Source: Liopterus haemorrhoidalis (lineage: Eukaryota; Arthropoda; Insecta; Coleoptera; Dytiscidae). From it: a stretch of DNA of 64,000 nucleotides. Position 1 is the first letter of the stretch; each line of letters begins with the position of its first letter. The position numbers were made by a program, and so were the translations under genes. Of the stretch, positions 11,241 through 23,222 are shown piece after piece. The notes beneath the pieces were generated by a model. That model ran no database searches, was not told where the DNA came from, and was given only the letters and a program-made list of their open reading frames with translations. The DNA lies in the NCBI GenBank assembly GCA_963971575.1, contig OZ020617.1, forward strand, positions 42,132,606 to 42,196,605, read 5' to 3'.

Positions 11241-13915
11241 TCAAGGGCGCCAATAACACGACTCTGCCCCTAGCGCAAGTTTTCCTTACTGCGACTCTGA
11301 CTATCACCTCAGATATGTCTACGGTATTGACACAACACCGCTCATACTGTCCCCTCTGACAGAATCGGTAGTGGAAATTTCTAAATGTCAGATTTACTGG
11401 AATTATTCGTTTTCCACCATCAGACATCTTTCATCTGTTACGCTGAACTCTTCTGGATGAGGAAAATGTTTGTCAAAGAATTTTCCTATCCAGTTGAAGA
11501 TTTCTTTCGAGAAGGAAAAAAGAACCAGATACTGACAAGAAAAATACTGATGAGTTTTAGAGAAATTGTTCAACAGATCTAGCGAGTATTGATATAAACG
11601 ATAACTGAAAAGATGCTTAAAAATGGAGGGTGTGCATGAGTAAAGTTAAAAGGGAGATTACTCAAATATTCTTGATTACCATTACAAATAATGAGAAAGT
11701 AATTGATTATTTGATTAAATTACTTGACTACTTTAAGATTACAATACTTAATAAAAATATGAAGTACAAGAATATTAAAGGATTATATTAGAAATCATTA
11801 ATTCCAATCTTAAACTAAACGAATTTCTAATTCAATCTTGTGCAGAAACTTTACACTTTGCTCTCCAAGTATGTCTTTCAGGCATTTAGAGGTTTGATAA
11901 TATTATTTCCTGATACTTTTATTACATATGACAAATTATTTCCGATAAACAAATTTCCAAATATGTTTTTTCAAGTATTTTTTCATTTCGTTTCATTGTA
12001 AGAATTCCAATAAAAGTTGAAAAAACATTATTTTTATCTTTTCTATCCACTCTCTTTCCTTTATCATGCATGATTTGTCAATCAAATCACAGTAAGAGGG
12101 GAAGATTTGAGGTGTAAAGAACCAAAGAAATAAAGAAGGGGGCAGTGATTCGTGATGTTACAGACGAAGGGTGTATTAAAGTGCATAAAAAAGACGCATA
12201 CATAAAGAAAATACTATAAAAGACAAATCTTAAAAATAAAATGTAAGTCAAATACTTCGCACTAAGGAACAACCATTAGTATACGTCAGAATTTAACGAC
12301 ATATCGCGGTTAATCGCGGTCTACTTAACTTCTGGTTTCTGGCTTGGACGAATATGTAAATTTACATTGTGAAATACAATTTAATGTAAAAAATCTGGGC
12401 AGAAACTAAAGGTTTTTTGCTCATTACTTCTCAAGTTTGTACTCCTGCATTACATTTTAATGCAATTAACATGATATTACATCTAGTTCACGTTTGCACT
12501 AACATTAGCGCTTACGTCGTCAAGAAAAGTATATAATAGTATGTAGGTAGCAGTTTCCTGTGTTTAAATTGTGTTTTACATTAACGTTTTGAATTTATTT
12601 GTAAGCTTCTATGTTTTGGACACTTCAAAAGCTTATGAACCAGTGGTTTTATTTATTTTTTATTGCGATTTGTTTATTTTTTTGTTCATACTGTGAATTT
12701 CCGTGAAATTTTACTGCAATTTTTACACCGATGAATGTGTTTTTTGCCGTTGACTGAAAATGCTGACAGGATGCTTTATGAGACAACAAAGTTTACAGGG
12801 AATTTTTGCGAATTTTTTGTTTTTTATCCAAATTATGTTCATGTTTTTCAGTAACTTTTGAAGTGATGCAAAATAGGATACAAAAGGTTATAGAGAACGC
12901 GTTAATATAGTAATATGGTACACAGATCTGATGTGTCACAAAAATAATAGATGGAGTTAAAACTGATAAATGACAACGTAATGATTAAATTCGCTTTGCC
13001 TTTACTTTCGTGGCATCGTTGCGGGCTGTAAAAAGATCTATGTAAACGCGTTATTCTACAAATAGTTATTCATTTTGGTTCCATGTTACCTGATTTTTGT
13101 AAATCTAACGAGTCTCCGATATTTCAATAAATTAACAACAAAAGAACATAAAATTGCGCATAATGTTTTAGGTTTATAGACATAATCGACACTTTTACAT
13201 CATTTAGCAACACCGTTCCCATTTCCTATAAGAACAATACTGCATTCTCACGTTTGAACGGACTCTAGTTCGGCACGAAACTAAGAAATAGATAATAATA
13301 ACTACAAAATATGAAATCTGTGAAAATTTACGCTTCGCATCAATTATTTAATGTGTGCATCTATAAAATGAAGTTAAAATTGTTACACTGAAAAGTTTAT
13401 TTTGATAAATTCAAGTTTTGGTCTTAATTTTAAACATCTTATCGTAAGATAAACATAAACTTAACTAAAATTAGCATTAAACAAATTAACTACAAAAGTT
13501 CCAAGTATCAAAAGTTCAAACCACAATCTAACATAGTTTGGTTAGCAATTTAATATATCATATCTTCAAACCGCATTGTAATACGATCACAATTCGTTGT
13601 TATCAACAAAATCTGGTTACAAAGTTTCATATTCTGGTTCATGTCTCTGCTAATTACACTAATAATCCTTAGATTCTAATTATAGTTTTATGTGAACAGC
13701 AAGTATAATATTTATGTCTCCCCAGTTTACTCGTTTTATTTCTGATGTTCTGTTAAGCTTCATGTATGACACCCGCGTTCTATTATTAATAACTTATGTT
13801 TATACCACTACATTTTACACTTTTTATACAAAATATTTTCTTAGAAGAATGTTGTTTTGACTAAATATGTTTAGACCAACGAAAATTGTATCAGCAGTAA
13901 TTGTTATAAAGTAGA
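11241..13915. other. AT-rich sequence, no gene seen
   Basis: Nothing with terminal repeats, tandem structure, RNA boxes or protein motifs was recognised in these 2.7 kb. The ORFs here are short and AT-driven. Confidence 0.45.
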
Positions 13916-13916
13916 A

Positions 13917-14040
13917 CAGTGCTATTCAACCTGTGCTCAGCTCTGAGCTGCAAAATTAGATTACGATTACATTTTGATTACGATTACTTAAGTAATCGTA
14001 ATAAAAACTTTGAGTACGATTACTCGAGTAATCGTACTTT
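13917..14040. repeat. Clustered GATTACT palindromes, possible hAT end
   Basis: Starts CAGTGCTATTCAACC, like a hAT terminus, then carries palindromes GATTACTTAAGTAATC and CGATTACTCGAGTAATCG. Such sub-terminal palindromes are common in hAT ends. No opposite end found. At 14210-14232, TTTCAAACAAACACCCTGTA resembles a Tc1/mariner terminus, also unpaired. Confidence 0.35.
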
Positions 14041-14232
14041 TAGGAAAAAAATATAAAATTATCGATTCCCTATGCTAGATCAAAAGTTGAGATAATTTCC
14101 GGTGAAACCGGAAGTGCCTCAGAATTCTTATAGTAACCTTTAGATGGGCCTTTTTGTCTAGTTTAACTTTTATTCTGAAGAATTGTTTGTATCTCTTAAA
14201 ATAAAGGAGTTATTCGAGGTGCCCCGTTTCAA

Positions 14233-15165
14233 ACAAACACCCTGTATACTCTAACAATAATATATTTTATTATTATTATCAATAATCTCACGTAGATTTT
14301 TACCGTGATTTTTTAATGAATCACAGAGTAAGGGGAAATAAAGTAATTTATAAAACATAAAATAGCCATTGTTGTTCTAATCCACATTGAAACAAAAAGA
14401 CACAATTTTTCATTTAACTTTTATGAAAAATCACCCCGCATAGCATAGATTTATGTTTACGTACATACTAAATAAGTTATGCTTATGTTGCGTTGACAGT
14501 AAACCATAATGCGTTGCGCTTGTCACGCGGAAAGTTAAATCAATTAACTGACCAGTGATATTTTTTCACGTTGATTTTTTTCCCTCGTGTTAGAAATACA
14601 AATATTTCACCCTATCCAACCTTTGAGTTATGCAAATTTTTGTATTTGGTTAGCATAATTATGAGTAAATAACGTATTTTAGGGAGACACCCTTGTTAGT
14701 TTGCATATACTGATTTTTTTTGTTGACGCATTTTTATTTTGGCAGTTGTCAATCAATATGAAATTTGAGATTATTGTGACAGAGGTCCTTTGTGGTATAA
14801 ATATTTTTTGTATCGGATTTAGTTCACTTTTAAATATGTAATTCAATACAAGGTGCAGTATTTTACCTGCTATTTTTAGTGACTTTTTAAAAAGAAAGTC
14901 TCGGATCGTAAATATCATTCAACCCCCAAAGACAGGTTTAGGATGTACTAAAATAAAATTTTATTTTTTTAACCTGTCGTAATAGGTACCGAGAAAGAAG
15001 TTTCATATTTTTAAATGGTTAAGTACAAAAAGTGGGACTGAATAAAGTGATGCAAATATACCCATTACAATTAAAAGCAAGATGTTTAACTCTTGTATAA
15101 TTCCTGCCCTTTTTTCTTCTCAAATTTGTCTGGAAAATATGCCACGAGAGTAAAAAGATTGGGAA
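14233..15165. other. AT-rich sequence, no feature seen
   Basis: No supported feature. Confidence 0.45.
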
Positions 15166-15275
15166 ACATTGCCCTAGATATTTCTGTATGTAATTATATT
15201 CGTAGATTCTTAGCGAATAAATCTGCAAAATATTGTTCATATCGGTCAAAGGATATAACAGTGTCTAAAGTTAAA
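15166..15275 (+). repeat. Single monomer of the 121 bp satellite
   Basis: Matches the satellite array at 53448-54600 almost base for base over TTATATTCGTAGATTCTTAG and CAAAATATTGTTCATATCGG, ending in GGATATAACAGTGTC. It is an isolated unit 38 kb from the array. Confidence 0.85.
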
Positions 15276-15343
15276 CTTAAAGTTAACTTAAAATAAAGGA
15301 AAGAGAATCAACACAAAGTGGGGCGTGGGTGTATGTCCATATA

Positions 15344-15578
15344 TAGGGTGACCAGATTTCAGTGAAGGGTAACCGGGACACAGGGAAAAAAAGAAGGTCC
15401 TCACCTCCCGAAACCAAGTGAAGAGCAAAAAAAAGGTCACCTCTCATATTAACTAATTGTCATATTTCTTTTCTTACAAATACAGAATTGTGTAAAATCC
15501 GGGACAATCGACCGTCCCGAAAACATTTTTCGGGACACCGGGACAATTGACCTAAAACCGGGACGGATGGTCACCCTA
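15344..15578. mobile_element. hAT miniature element, same end family as 10522
   Basis: TIRs TAGGGTGACCA at both ends, flanked by TCCATATA and TCCATGTA (7 of 8 bases equal), an 8 bp target duplication. Inside, one minisatellite unit (GGTCCTCACCTCCCGAAACC, antisense to the 10.6 kb block) and several CCGGGACA motifs. No coding content. Confidence 0.85.
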
Positions 15579-16531
15579 TCCATGTATATATACTCTAGCT
15601 TAGACCAAAGTTTTCTTGAATTTAACATATTTGGTTATCTTTGTCACAGCTTAAGTCGTGGATCAGGTAATTATAATAAATAAGTCTAATATTGTTGGCA
15701 TATAGGTAATAATTGCAAGACATTGTGCAAGAGTGCGTTTTAATCCTGAGAATATAAAGTAAATGTTGATTAAATCAAATTTATTAAAATCCAAACCATA
15801 TGCAGAAAAAACCGAGCAAGTGCGAGATAAATTGCAAACTAGGCCATAAATTAATTAAGTAATCATGATAAAATTACCATAATAGCCATTAAAAGCGTAG
15901 ACAGTTTAATTGAAAATGCAAATAAATTACACAAAATATAAAATAACAGTGCAACAATAACGTGAATGAGCCACAAGAGGGCAACTTGTATAAAACATGC
16001 CGATATCAATTTAATTTAAAACTAACCATCGATCCTCTATTTTATTATATTGTGACGTAAACCGAAGAGCACATTCGGTTAGCCAATGATGAATATAGAA
16101 TCATTTGAAATGAAGTTTAATTCGTTACAGTGTTGGCAATGTTGCAGTATTGCAATTGAAACAGTTGGTAATGAAGCAATGTACGATAGTCATTTAATAA
16201 AACTACCTGTAAATATCGCCTGATTGGTGATTGATATATCACCCGATTAATTTAATCGATTTACTCGTTAATCGAGTACGACTCGATGATCCTTTTGGTT
16301 CGATGTTTTCAACACATTTTCAAGTACCTAACTGTTACATTTGCAGTTTAAATGAATCATTTCAAATCTGTAATAATTGTAAACACAGTAATGTGCATTA
16401 TCAAACCGTAAAATGTCTTTCTGTTATGGGTGCTGTAAGCCCAGTTAGGTTTGGATTCTCTCAAGCATATGTTATATATTTTTTATATATCTATAAAAGA
16501 TATGTATTTTAGGCGATCTTAATATCTACAT
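15579..16531. other. AT-rich sequence, no gene seen
   Basis: Short palindromic ATTAATCGA motifs near 16245-16275. Nothing else recognised. Confidence 0.45.
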
Positions 16532-16648
16532 CAGAGTTTCCCAAACCAAGTGCTCCACGAGCGTCTAGTAGTGTTCCGCGATCTACTAGTGTTGCTATAT
16601 TCTTCTCGTGAAAAGTGCCCCGTGGCTCAAAAAGTTTGGGAAACTCTG
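16532..16648. mobile_element. Short hAT-type fold-back element
   Basis: TIRs CAGAGTTTCCCAAAC perfectly inverted at both ends of a 117 bp segment, with GC-richer arms (CCACGAG, CCACGGGGCA). Flanks ATCTACAT and ATCTTCCT agree at 6 of 8 positions, a decayed 8 bp target duplication. Confidence 0.7.
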
Positions 16649-16821
16649 ATCTTCCTCAATCTTTGTTTCTACTGTAGAAGTCACTGTAAGACAATATCCA
16701 ACAAAAAAACAATTTTTCTATGTCAGTTTGTCCAATATTCAAGCAAAAAGGGCTGGATATATCGTCAAGTAATTTGGTATGATAACAGAGCATAATCAGG
16801 ATTCAAACACAGGCTATAAAG

Positions 16822-18113
16822 CAGTGATTCTTAACCGGGGCGCCAGCGCCCCTTTGTGGGCGTTTTGGAGGTCTGGCGGGGCGTTTTTAAATTTTTAGCA
16901 TTTAGGGGGCGCTGCAAAAGTTCAAGTGGGCATTGTATCAATATAGAAAAATAAGGTATGTTAATTTGCTCAATTGTTGCGTACACTGCATACATAACCA
17001 TTGTAAATAATTGTGTAGACGATCGCGAATAACATATCGCGATCGGGTTACCACGTTGCGTCTGACTGTTTGGCTTTTGACAATTAGTGCCGGATATATT
17101 TGAAAAGATGAATGAAAATCTCCTGAATCTTCAAGGAAACAATAACAGCCTTATTAAAGCCAAAGGAGTTTTATTGAGGTTTATCAATAAACTCAAATTA
17201 TATAAAAATAATCTTTGTCGGCGAGAATATCATCAGTTTCCTTTTTTACAACAATTAAAAGAAGATATGCTTAAGATTTGGAATCAAGATTGTAAATCAA
17301 GATTTGGAATATGCTCAAGATATGTTCAAGAGGATTCTGATTTGGAAACATACTGTACCCACATGGACGCCCTTGTCGAAGATATGATAATACGATTCAA
17401 AGACTTGCAGAAACTTGTGATACCAGCTTGGTTAATTAATCCATTTTTATCAGACGTAGAAAGTGTCAGTCATCAGTCAAAATTTAAAAGATCAGTTTAT
17501 TGACCTACAAAATGACTATGTAGCCAAAATAATATTCAATCAATGTGATTATAATGCTTTTTGGGTTCGTTTTCGTCCTCAATACCCTCTTCGTGGAAAG
17601 AAGTAAAATTACCCATCATAGCATTTCCATCTTCCTATTTAGCAGAAAAAGTTTTTAGCGCAGTAATGCATATATTGAAATAATCACGAAATCGGTTACA
17701 AATAAGCCAAAGAGGAGATTTGAGATTATGTTTGACTAAACTTGTTCCTAATATTACGAAATTGGTGCAATCACATGAGGCTCAAGGATCTCATTAACTT
17801 TTTTTTTTTAATTTTTTTAATAATTTTTTTTTATTGAATTATTTACTTATTCTATTTAAATATTATTATAATGTTGTATGTGATATTAATATGACATAAA
17901 AGGCAATAAATACATAATGTTTATAAAAATAATAACGTGTTTTATTTCTATTTCTCATCATTTTTTATTTGTAGTAGGAAATGCATTGCATAAAATACAT
18001 ACCTACGTAAAGAAAAGTGTACATTTTAAATTTTGTTTTTTGTGTGGAGGGGGCGGTGGATAATTTTACTGTGGTAAAGGGGGCGATTCTTTCAACACGG
18101 TTAAGAAACACTG
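16822..18113 (+). mobile_element. hAT transposon, 1.3 kb, defective
   Basis: TIRs CAGTGATTCTTAACCG and CAGTGTTTCTTAACCG (complement). Perfect 8 bp target duplication CTATAAAG at 16814-16821 and 18114-18121. Sub-terminal sequence is GC-rich with GGGGGCG motifs. The interior has a decayed transposase (17087-17797). Too short for a full hAT, so internally deleted. Confidence 0.95.
17087..17797 (+). pseudogene. hAT transposase remnant
   Basis: The open part (to 17503) contains IFEKMNENLLNLQGNNNSL, IKAKGVLLRFINKLKLYKNN, FPFLQQLKEDM and PAWLINPFLS, the order seen in the middle of ZBED/Charlie-like hAT transposases. After stops and frameshifts, the C-terminal dimerisation region reads FPSSYLAEKVFSAVMHILK, one in-frame stop, then SRNRLQ, DLRLCLTKLVPNITKLV and a final QGSH before the stop at 17797. 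The N-terminal BED finger and catalytic part are missing. Assignment to hAT is strengthened by the perfect 8 bp target duplication of the surrounding element. Confidence 0.85.
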
Positions 18114-18171
18114 CTATAAAGCATCTCAAAATTTTCATCTAGGGGTCGTATTACTGACGACTGTAAAATCA

Positions 18172-18975
18172 TACGAGGTGTGTAAATTAACTAACTGGAC
18201 TGGCAACATAGCGTTTGATCTGGCAACATTTGAGACGCGGGACTTGGAGGGGGCGGCAGGTGAACATGTGATACGCCTTCAGTACGAGTTGGAACTCGCG
18301 AGAGTAATTTTGTTGTCCGTAGCGATTTTGTTCGTAAAACAGTTCTTGCTAGTGCGTTCTAAAAATGAGTGACATTCATTTCGAGCAATGGTGTGCTTCA
18401 GACTTGAAAATTTTTGCAAAACTTCAGCAGGCCTACGGAGACGTTGTTTTGACAAGGACCCAGGTTTTTTGGTGGTTTAAGGCATTTTCAAAAGGAAGAG
18501 AGTTGATTGAAGATGAATCACGCAGAGGAAGGTCTTCATCTTCAAGAACCGATGAAAATTTCGACAGAATCCGGGATCTTGTGCGTTCGGATCGTCGGTT
18601 AACAGTCAGAATAATCGGGGAAGAGTTGAATTTGACTCACACTACCGTTCATCAGATTTTGCCCAAGGAATTGGTGATGAGAATGGGACGACAATGCGCC
18701 TTGTCACACAGCAATTTCAATAAACAAGTTTTTGGCCAGTAAAAACATTCCTGTGGCTCCTCAGCCTCCTCATTCGCCTGACCTGGGTCCTTGTGACTTT
18801 TTCCTCTTCCCAAGATTGAAATATCACCTCAAGGGACGTCATTTTGGGGACATTCGAAAACATTCAAACGTCCGTAACCAACCAGCTGAAAGATATTCCA
18901 GTATCCGAGTTCCAGCACTGCTATGAGGATTGGACGAACCGTCCGAAAATAATGTTTATGTCTATTCCTTTAAAT
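18172..18975 (+). mobile_element. mariner element with central deletion
   Basis: Left end TACGAGGTGTGTAAATTAAC resembles mariner termini, and the interior is a mariner transposase lacking its middle. The right end is not clear: near 18960-18972 GCCGGTGTGTGTATA could be a degraded complement, so the boundary is approximate. Confidence 0.75.
18365..18960 (+). pseudogene. mariner transposase, internally deleted
   Basis: The first 125 codons hold the N-terminal DNA-binding part: LTRTQVFWWFKAFSKGREL, the RRGRSSSSRTDEN linker and LVRSDRRLTVRIIGEELNL helix-turn-helix. At about 18735 the frame shifts and jumps to the C-terminal part, HSPDLGPCDFFLFPRLK, which carries the third catalytic aspartate. 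Another frameshift near 18845 leads to FQHCYEDWTNR. The segments with the first two catalytic aspartates are absent, so a deletion of several hundred bases removed the core. Length is about half of a normal ~345-residue transposase. Confidence 0.9.
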
Positions 18976-19100
18976 TTGCCGGTGTGTGTATATAATGTTA
19001 ATATAATGATAGCTAGAATGATTGCCAAAATTCGCAGCTAGAATGACAACCAACATTCGCTAAGCGGATAAGGCACCAGAAGAAGAAGAAAAAAGATGAT
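18976..19100 (+). pseudogene. 3' tail of a non-LTR retrotransposon
   Basis: Reads MIARMIAKIRS, a stop, then NDNQHSLSG and a run of arginine codons from (AGA/AAG)n at 19077-19092. A C-terminal tail followed by an AAG-type tract is the usual 3' end of RTE-like elements. Only ~120 bp remains, a strong 5' truncation. Confidence 0.5.
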
Positions 19101-19763
19101 GATGTTGAAAATGAATAATTTGAGGACTATAGAAGATCAGCTATGATAGATTCTCCTTAATCCCAAACGAAATACGAGAAAGCCAGAGAAGTGAATATTA
19201 TAAGTCGCATTAACAATCTTGTGGGCAGTGGACATTTCTTTATAAACATATCGCATCAAAATGAGTAGGATGTTCCTTTAAACTGTCTTTAACCTTTTGC
19301 CAACATATTTAAACTTTGATATATCCTATAACATTTTTTAATATGCGTTAACCTCTTATATGAAATTACTTTAGATTGTAGAAAAGTTTAAAATGACATC
19401 TTGGGATCGGTATTATTAATAACTGATGTTTACGGTTGTAATTTTAAAAGTTTTCTAACAGAGAGGGCAGGCCAGTGTCGAACTTTGTTCTCAGATTAAA
19501 AAGCAAATAAGTTTGAAGTTTTGTAGAAATTATGCATGTCGGTTTAAGGTGGATTGCGTTTTTAATCTCGAAACTTTATAATGAGATTTCGATAAGTTAT
19601 CAACGTATTTTAAAAATTTCCAGGGATTTTTTCCGAGCTCTGAGCAATTCAACAATCAACTTTTTAATTGGATATTTCGAAATATTTAATTTTTAGAAAC
19701 ATTGGAAAAGTATTGTTGTAGAATATAAATTTACATATTTAGTTAAACTTGAAGAATAATTAA
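19101..19763. other. AT-rich sequence, no gene seen
   Basis: No supported feature. Confidence 0.45.
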
Positions 19764-20821
19764 TGCCCGGTTGCATAAAAAAATCCTATATTTAGTTCAA
19801 TTTACAAATGTTAAAACTTTAAAACCATAATAACTAAGTTGTAGCTAAATCGAGTTTCATCTCGTAGTCGTTTTAAATCGCATTTGAAGTATTTATAAGT
19901 AGTTATAATTCTAATAAGGGACAGATTGTTTTTTCATCTCGTAGTCGAGTTTTAAATCGCATTTTTAGAATTATAAGGAACAGATTGTTTTAGTGGCGAC
20001 ATACAGTGCTAAAAAGTATAAGCATATTATTTATCCCTAACTGTTTTTAAAAATAAGTAAAATAAATATTTCATTTTTAACCTCATTTCACTAGTTAATT
20101 GTTTGTTTATAGTTTTAATGATTTAAATCCGCTTTTAAAATACAATTTTCTATTAATATAGAATTATAACCTTATTTTATATTAAATGTATAAGATTATT
20201 GGTGGTTATGTAATAGGAGTTGTACGTAAAATTAGTACTAATTTTAACAATACACATCGGACGTATTCAAAAGTTATGACTTGCCTAAGCAACCGTTAAC
20301 ATACTCCATTTTATTTTCTGACAAGGTTTTACCGCGTATTTTGACCATTATGTTAACTTTTATTTATTTATTATTTATTTGTATTTATCATTTTCAACAA
20401 TCAGGTACGTTTTTATGTTTTTTATAATTTTTATATTTTTATTTTTATTTTTATCATCATTTGATCTATTTATATTTTCGAAATTATATTTTTCTATTTT
20501 AAAATTTTTTTTATAGCTTGATAATGCTCGAATGAGCGAAACTAGTCGCTTTAATAAAGAATTTACATAATTCTATTATATTTATTTCGGTGGAAATCCA
20601 AGAAAAACCCGTACAACTCTTATTTTATATTAGTTTTGACAGATAATAAAACTCGATAAATAAATTGAAACGCCGAATTGCACGTTTTAGTTTATGACTA
20701 TTAAGTCATAATTATGACATCGCGATATTGAAACGTATTGTTTTTTTTTTTTTTTTTTTTTTTCTTATCTAGATTTATATCTAGTTTATAACTAATTTTA
20801 AGACTTTGGTGCAACCGGGTT
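19764..20821. mobile_element. Unclassified 1.06 kb TIR element with 8 bp target duplication
   Basis: Ends TGCCCGGTTGCAT and AACCCGGTTGCAC (complement) are flanked by identical 8 bp repeats ATAATTAA (19756-19763, 20822-20829). Inside: a partial duplication at 19845-19990 (GTTTCATCTCGTAGTCG and the complementary-sense block TCATCTCGTAGTCGAGTT), a hammerhead-like motif at 20517-20542, and a T-run at 20740-20763. No transposase, so a non-autonomous element. The 8 bp duplication suits hAT or P, and I cannot decide. Confidence 0.7.
20517..20542 (+). ncRNA. Hammerhead-like core motif, probably degenerate
   Basis: TTGATAA, a 4 bp stem GCTC/GAGC with loop GAAT, then GAAAC. The hammerhead consensus is CTGATGA, stem II, GAAA. 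Two core positions differ, so cleavage activity is unlikely. It is followed by TTTAATAAAG, as at the related site near 51127. Such motifs occur in Penelope-like elements and retrozymes. Confidence 0.3.
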
Positions 20822-20829
20822 ATAATTAA

Positions 20830-22080
20830 CTATTATAGGAATTTTGGAGAAGTTTTTGTTCAGTAGTGGACGAATTCGGCTGGTAGATAATGCAATTTTT
20901 TAAGATGTTGGCTACTTTCACAGTAAAATGAAATTAGGCAGACGATTACAGTGGATAGATAAATGATTAGGATGAAAAAAGACCGAATGGTAAAGATGTG
21001 ACAAGTTAGAATAAATACTCACCGGCCACTTACAAGATCTTACAAAAGTTGAAAAGATTATCTGACTTAAGATATGATATACAACAGTGTTTCTTAATAT
21101 GTTTTCTCCATCGCAGATCGTTGAAAAACTAGATAATTAATCGCAGATCGGTGAAAAGTCGGATAAATTTTCGAGTCGCTTTTCGAGAACAATTTCGAAC
21201 GTCGGAATTGCCGTGAAATATGCAGAAGAGAACAGAGGAATCCGAACAGCGACAGAGGTATTGCTCGCTGTAGTCCGCAAAATCACAAAACTACTGCGCA
21301 TGTATGAAGTCAAATCCTAGAATATATGAGCTGTATTTATCTACATATATATAAATGTGAAAGTGTCTCTGTCTGTCTGTACGGATACCACGCTAAAATA
21401 GCTAGATTAGACTGATTTTCAAGCGATTTTCATAGATTATAGAATAACAAAAGCATAGATAAAAGTAGAGTAAAAGCATAGATTGTTTCATTTGAGCAAA
21501 TGGGAAGACCACAAACGTTATGTACAAAGAAGTTCTTAAGACATGCTAAGAATTAATATAAGTTATTTATTTTATTATCAACTTAATTAAACTTATCCAG
21601 TGCGAATAACGGGAATTTTGCTATTTATAAATAAACTGAACTTGATACTAGTATAACATGTTATTTATTTATGTTATATATGTTCTAACAGCATAGTACG
21701 GTTTAATTTTTTAAGTATATGCAGAGATGAAATAACCAAATAGCTTTTTATTTTGAGCATTTCTTATGGATTTTAACTCCACTAAGTTTTGTCTCCGCTA
21801 TTTTGTTAACTATTGTTAACCATTTTGTCTCAATTATTTGATTGTCTTCGATTTTTAACGTTCCTATATCAATTTTGTAAGAGATAATTGAAAAGGCTCA
21901 TAATCTTTTAGTAAATGTTAGTAGCACTACTAGCATATGCAGCTAGGTACTACTAATCTTATTTCTCGCTCTTACTCAGTATCTGGGTGGTATGTCGCAC
22001 TCTTTTCATAAACGTCAAATTTTGTTGTAAAATTAAGTAAATGATTGAGCTTGCCCCATTGTTGATAATGTAGTTATTAA
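20830..22080. other. Non-coding stretch before the exon
   Basis: A TATATA/CTGTCTGTCTG microsatellite-like stretch near 21340-21385 resembles a dispersed arthropod repeat end. Nothing else supported. Confidence 0.4.
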
Positions 22081-22085
22081 CTTAC

Positions 22086-22304
22086 CGGTAAAGCATCACA
22101 GGTTTCAAGATCCGGTAGTGGATCTTCAGAGCAGTAGACATCCTGCAGGAAGGGCGGTCTTGGCGGAGGAGGCAGTAGGAATTCAGGCGGTGGACCCGGA
22201 CAATCACAGTCCGCACCGCCGTCCATTGCCCACATGGTCGCTTCCTCAGAGCCCTCAGTGCCTTGCCTATCCTCACGGCTTTCCATAGACCCACGACAGG
22301 ATCA
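22086..22304 (-). CDS. Candidate host-gene exon, proline-rich acidic protein
   Basis: On the minus strand a pyrimidine-rich tract ending TTTTGTAG precedes the exon and GTAAGT follows it, both good splice signals. The 219 bp exon is much richer in GC than its surroundings. In the frame with the strongest G-first codon pattern it codes from ATG at 22286: an acidic start (MESREDRQGTEGSEEATM), then CDCPGPPPEFLLPPPPRPPF and an acidic end, LPDLETCDALP, leaving phase 0. In that frame the first triplet after the acceptor is TGA, so this would be the first coding exon, or the true acceptor lies elsewhere. A second frame (from 22303) is open throughout and basic, giving a phase-2 internal exon. I favour the first. 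I do not recognise the protein. No neighbouring exon was found within several kb. Confidence 0.6.
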
Positions 22305-22634
22305 CTACAAAATAAAAACACAATATTAATTGCAAGTATCAAAGAAAATGTATGAAAACACCAACACATGCGTACATCATAATGACTACTCGGTTAACGA
22401 AAACTTGCTTTAGAGGTCCCCTATATATTAACATCATGTTTTCCCATAACGGTCCCTCTACGGACTATAGCGGCTCCCTAGTGTTGATTTCCTCTTGAAG
22501 CCGTTACCTCGCTGCGTCGCAGACAATTTTTATTATAAACCCAAGGACAAAATTATTGCATATTAATATCATAGAGCTTTTTACTGTTTTTTCTGCATGA
22601 AAACTTGCGACTGCTTATTTTAGTTTTAGTAGTA
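22305..22634. other. Sequence upstream of the candidate exon, no feature seen
   Basis: If the exon at 22086-22304 is coding this is intron. A GC-richer patch at 22450-22530 has no clear splice pair. Confidence 0.4.
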
Positions 22635-23220
22635 CAGACGATTCCGCTTAATTGGGCCACCAATTAATTGGGGCAGCCGCTTATTTGGGCCAAATCTCAA
22701 AGAACAGAAACCAAACCAAGGAACCAACAGTAAATTTATATGTTTAATTGGGACAACATTCCGCTTAATTGGGACAGTAAATTTAAAATCACAGTACATA
22801 TTATGTTACACATATTCTCAAGAAAAAATATGTACAAAGAATTTAATATTACAGCGTTATTTTATGCAGGAAGGAAATGAAGGGAGCCCTACATCCTCAC
22901 TGAATACCTGTGCTGATTTTATAGAAGTGAAATGTTACAAAAACAAAAGACAGACTACACTTGACGCATTTTTGCATTGAATTAAATTGTATATACCTAT
23001 TTATTATTTTATTTTGGAAGTTATTATTATTTTTTCTTAAAAATTTATATTTTTTGGTCATATGTAATTTATAGTTTTGTCCAAGAGTTTATAAAATAAA
23101 ATTATTGAAAGAAAAATATGCATTGTTTAATTTTATGTGAAATTCGCTTAATTGGGGCAGCCTCTTAATTGAGCCAAAATGCCTAAGTCCCGATGTGTCC
23201 CAATTAAGCGGAATCGACTG
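22635..23220 (+). mobile_element. Tigger/pogo-type element, deleted
   Basis: TIRs CAGACGATTCCGCTTAATTG and CAGTCGATTCCGCTTAATTG (complement) with TA on both sides (22633-22634, 23221-23222). GGGGCAGCC(G/T)CTTA motifs repeat in both sub-terminal regions. The interior keeps only the C-terminal end of a transposase. Confidence 0.9.
22867..22980 (+). pseudogene. C-terminal end of a pogo/Tigger transposase
   Basis: An open stretch ends in CADFIEVKCYKNKRQTTLDA followed by FLH and a stop. The QTTLDAF tail just before the stop is typical for Tigger/jerky-like transposases. About 37 residues of roughly 500-600 remain. The position inside TA-flanked Tigger-type TIRs supports this. Confidence 0.65.
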
Positions 23221-23222
23221 TA

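Noticed and set aside
18178..18372. 64-codon frame upstream of the mariner transposase
   Set aside because: Covers the mariner 5' untranslated region and TIR. No homology to a protein motif.
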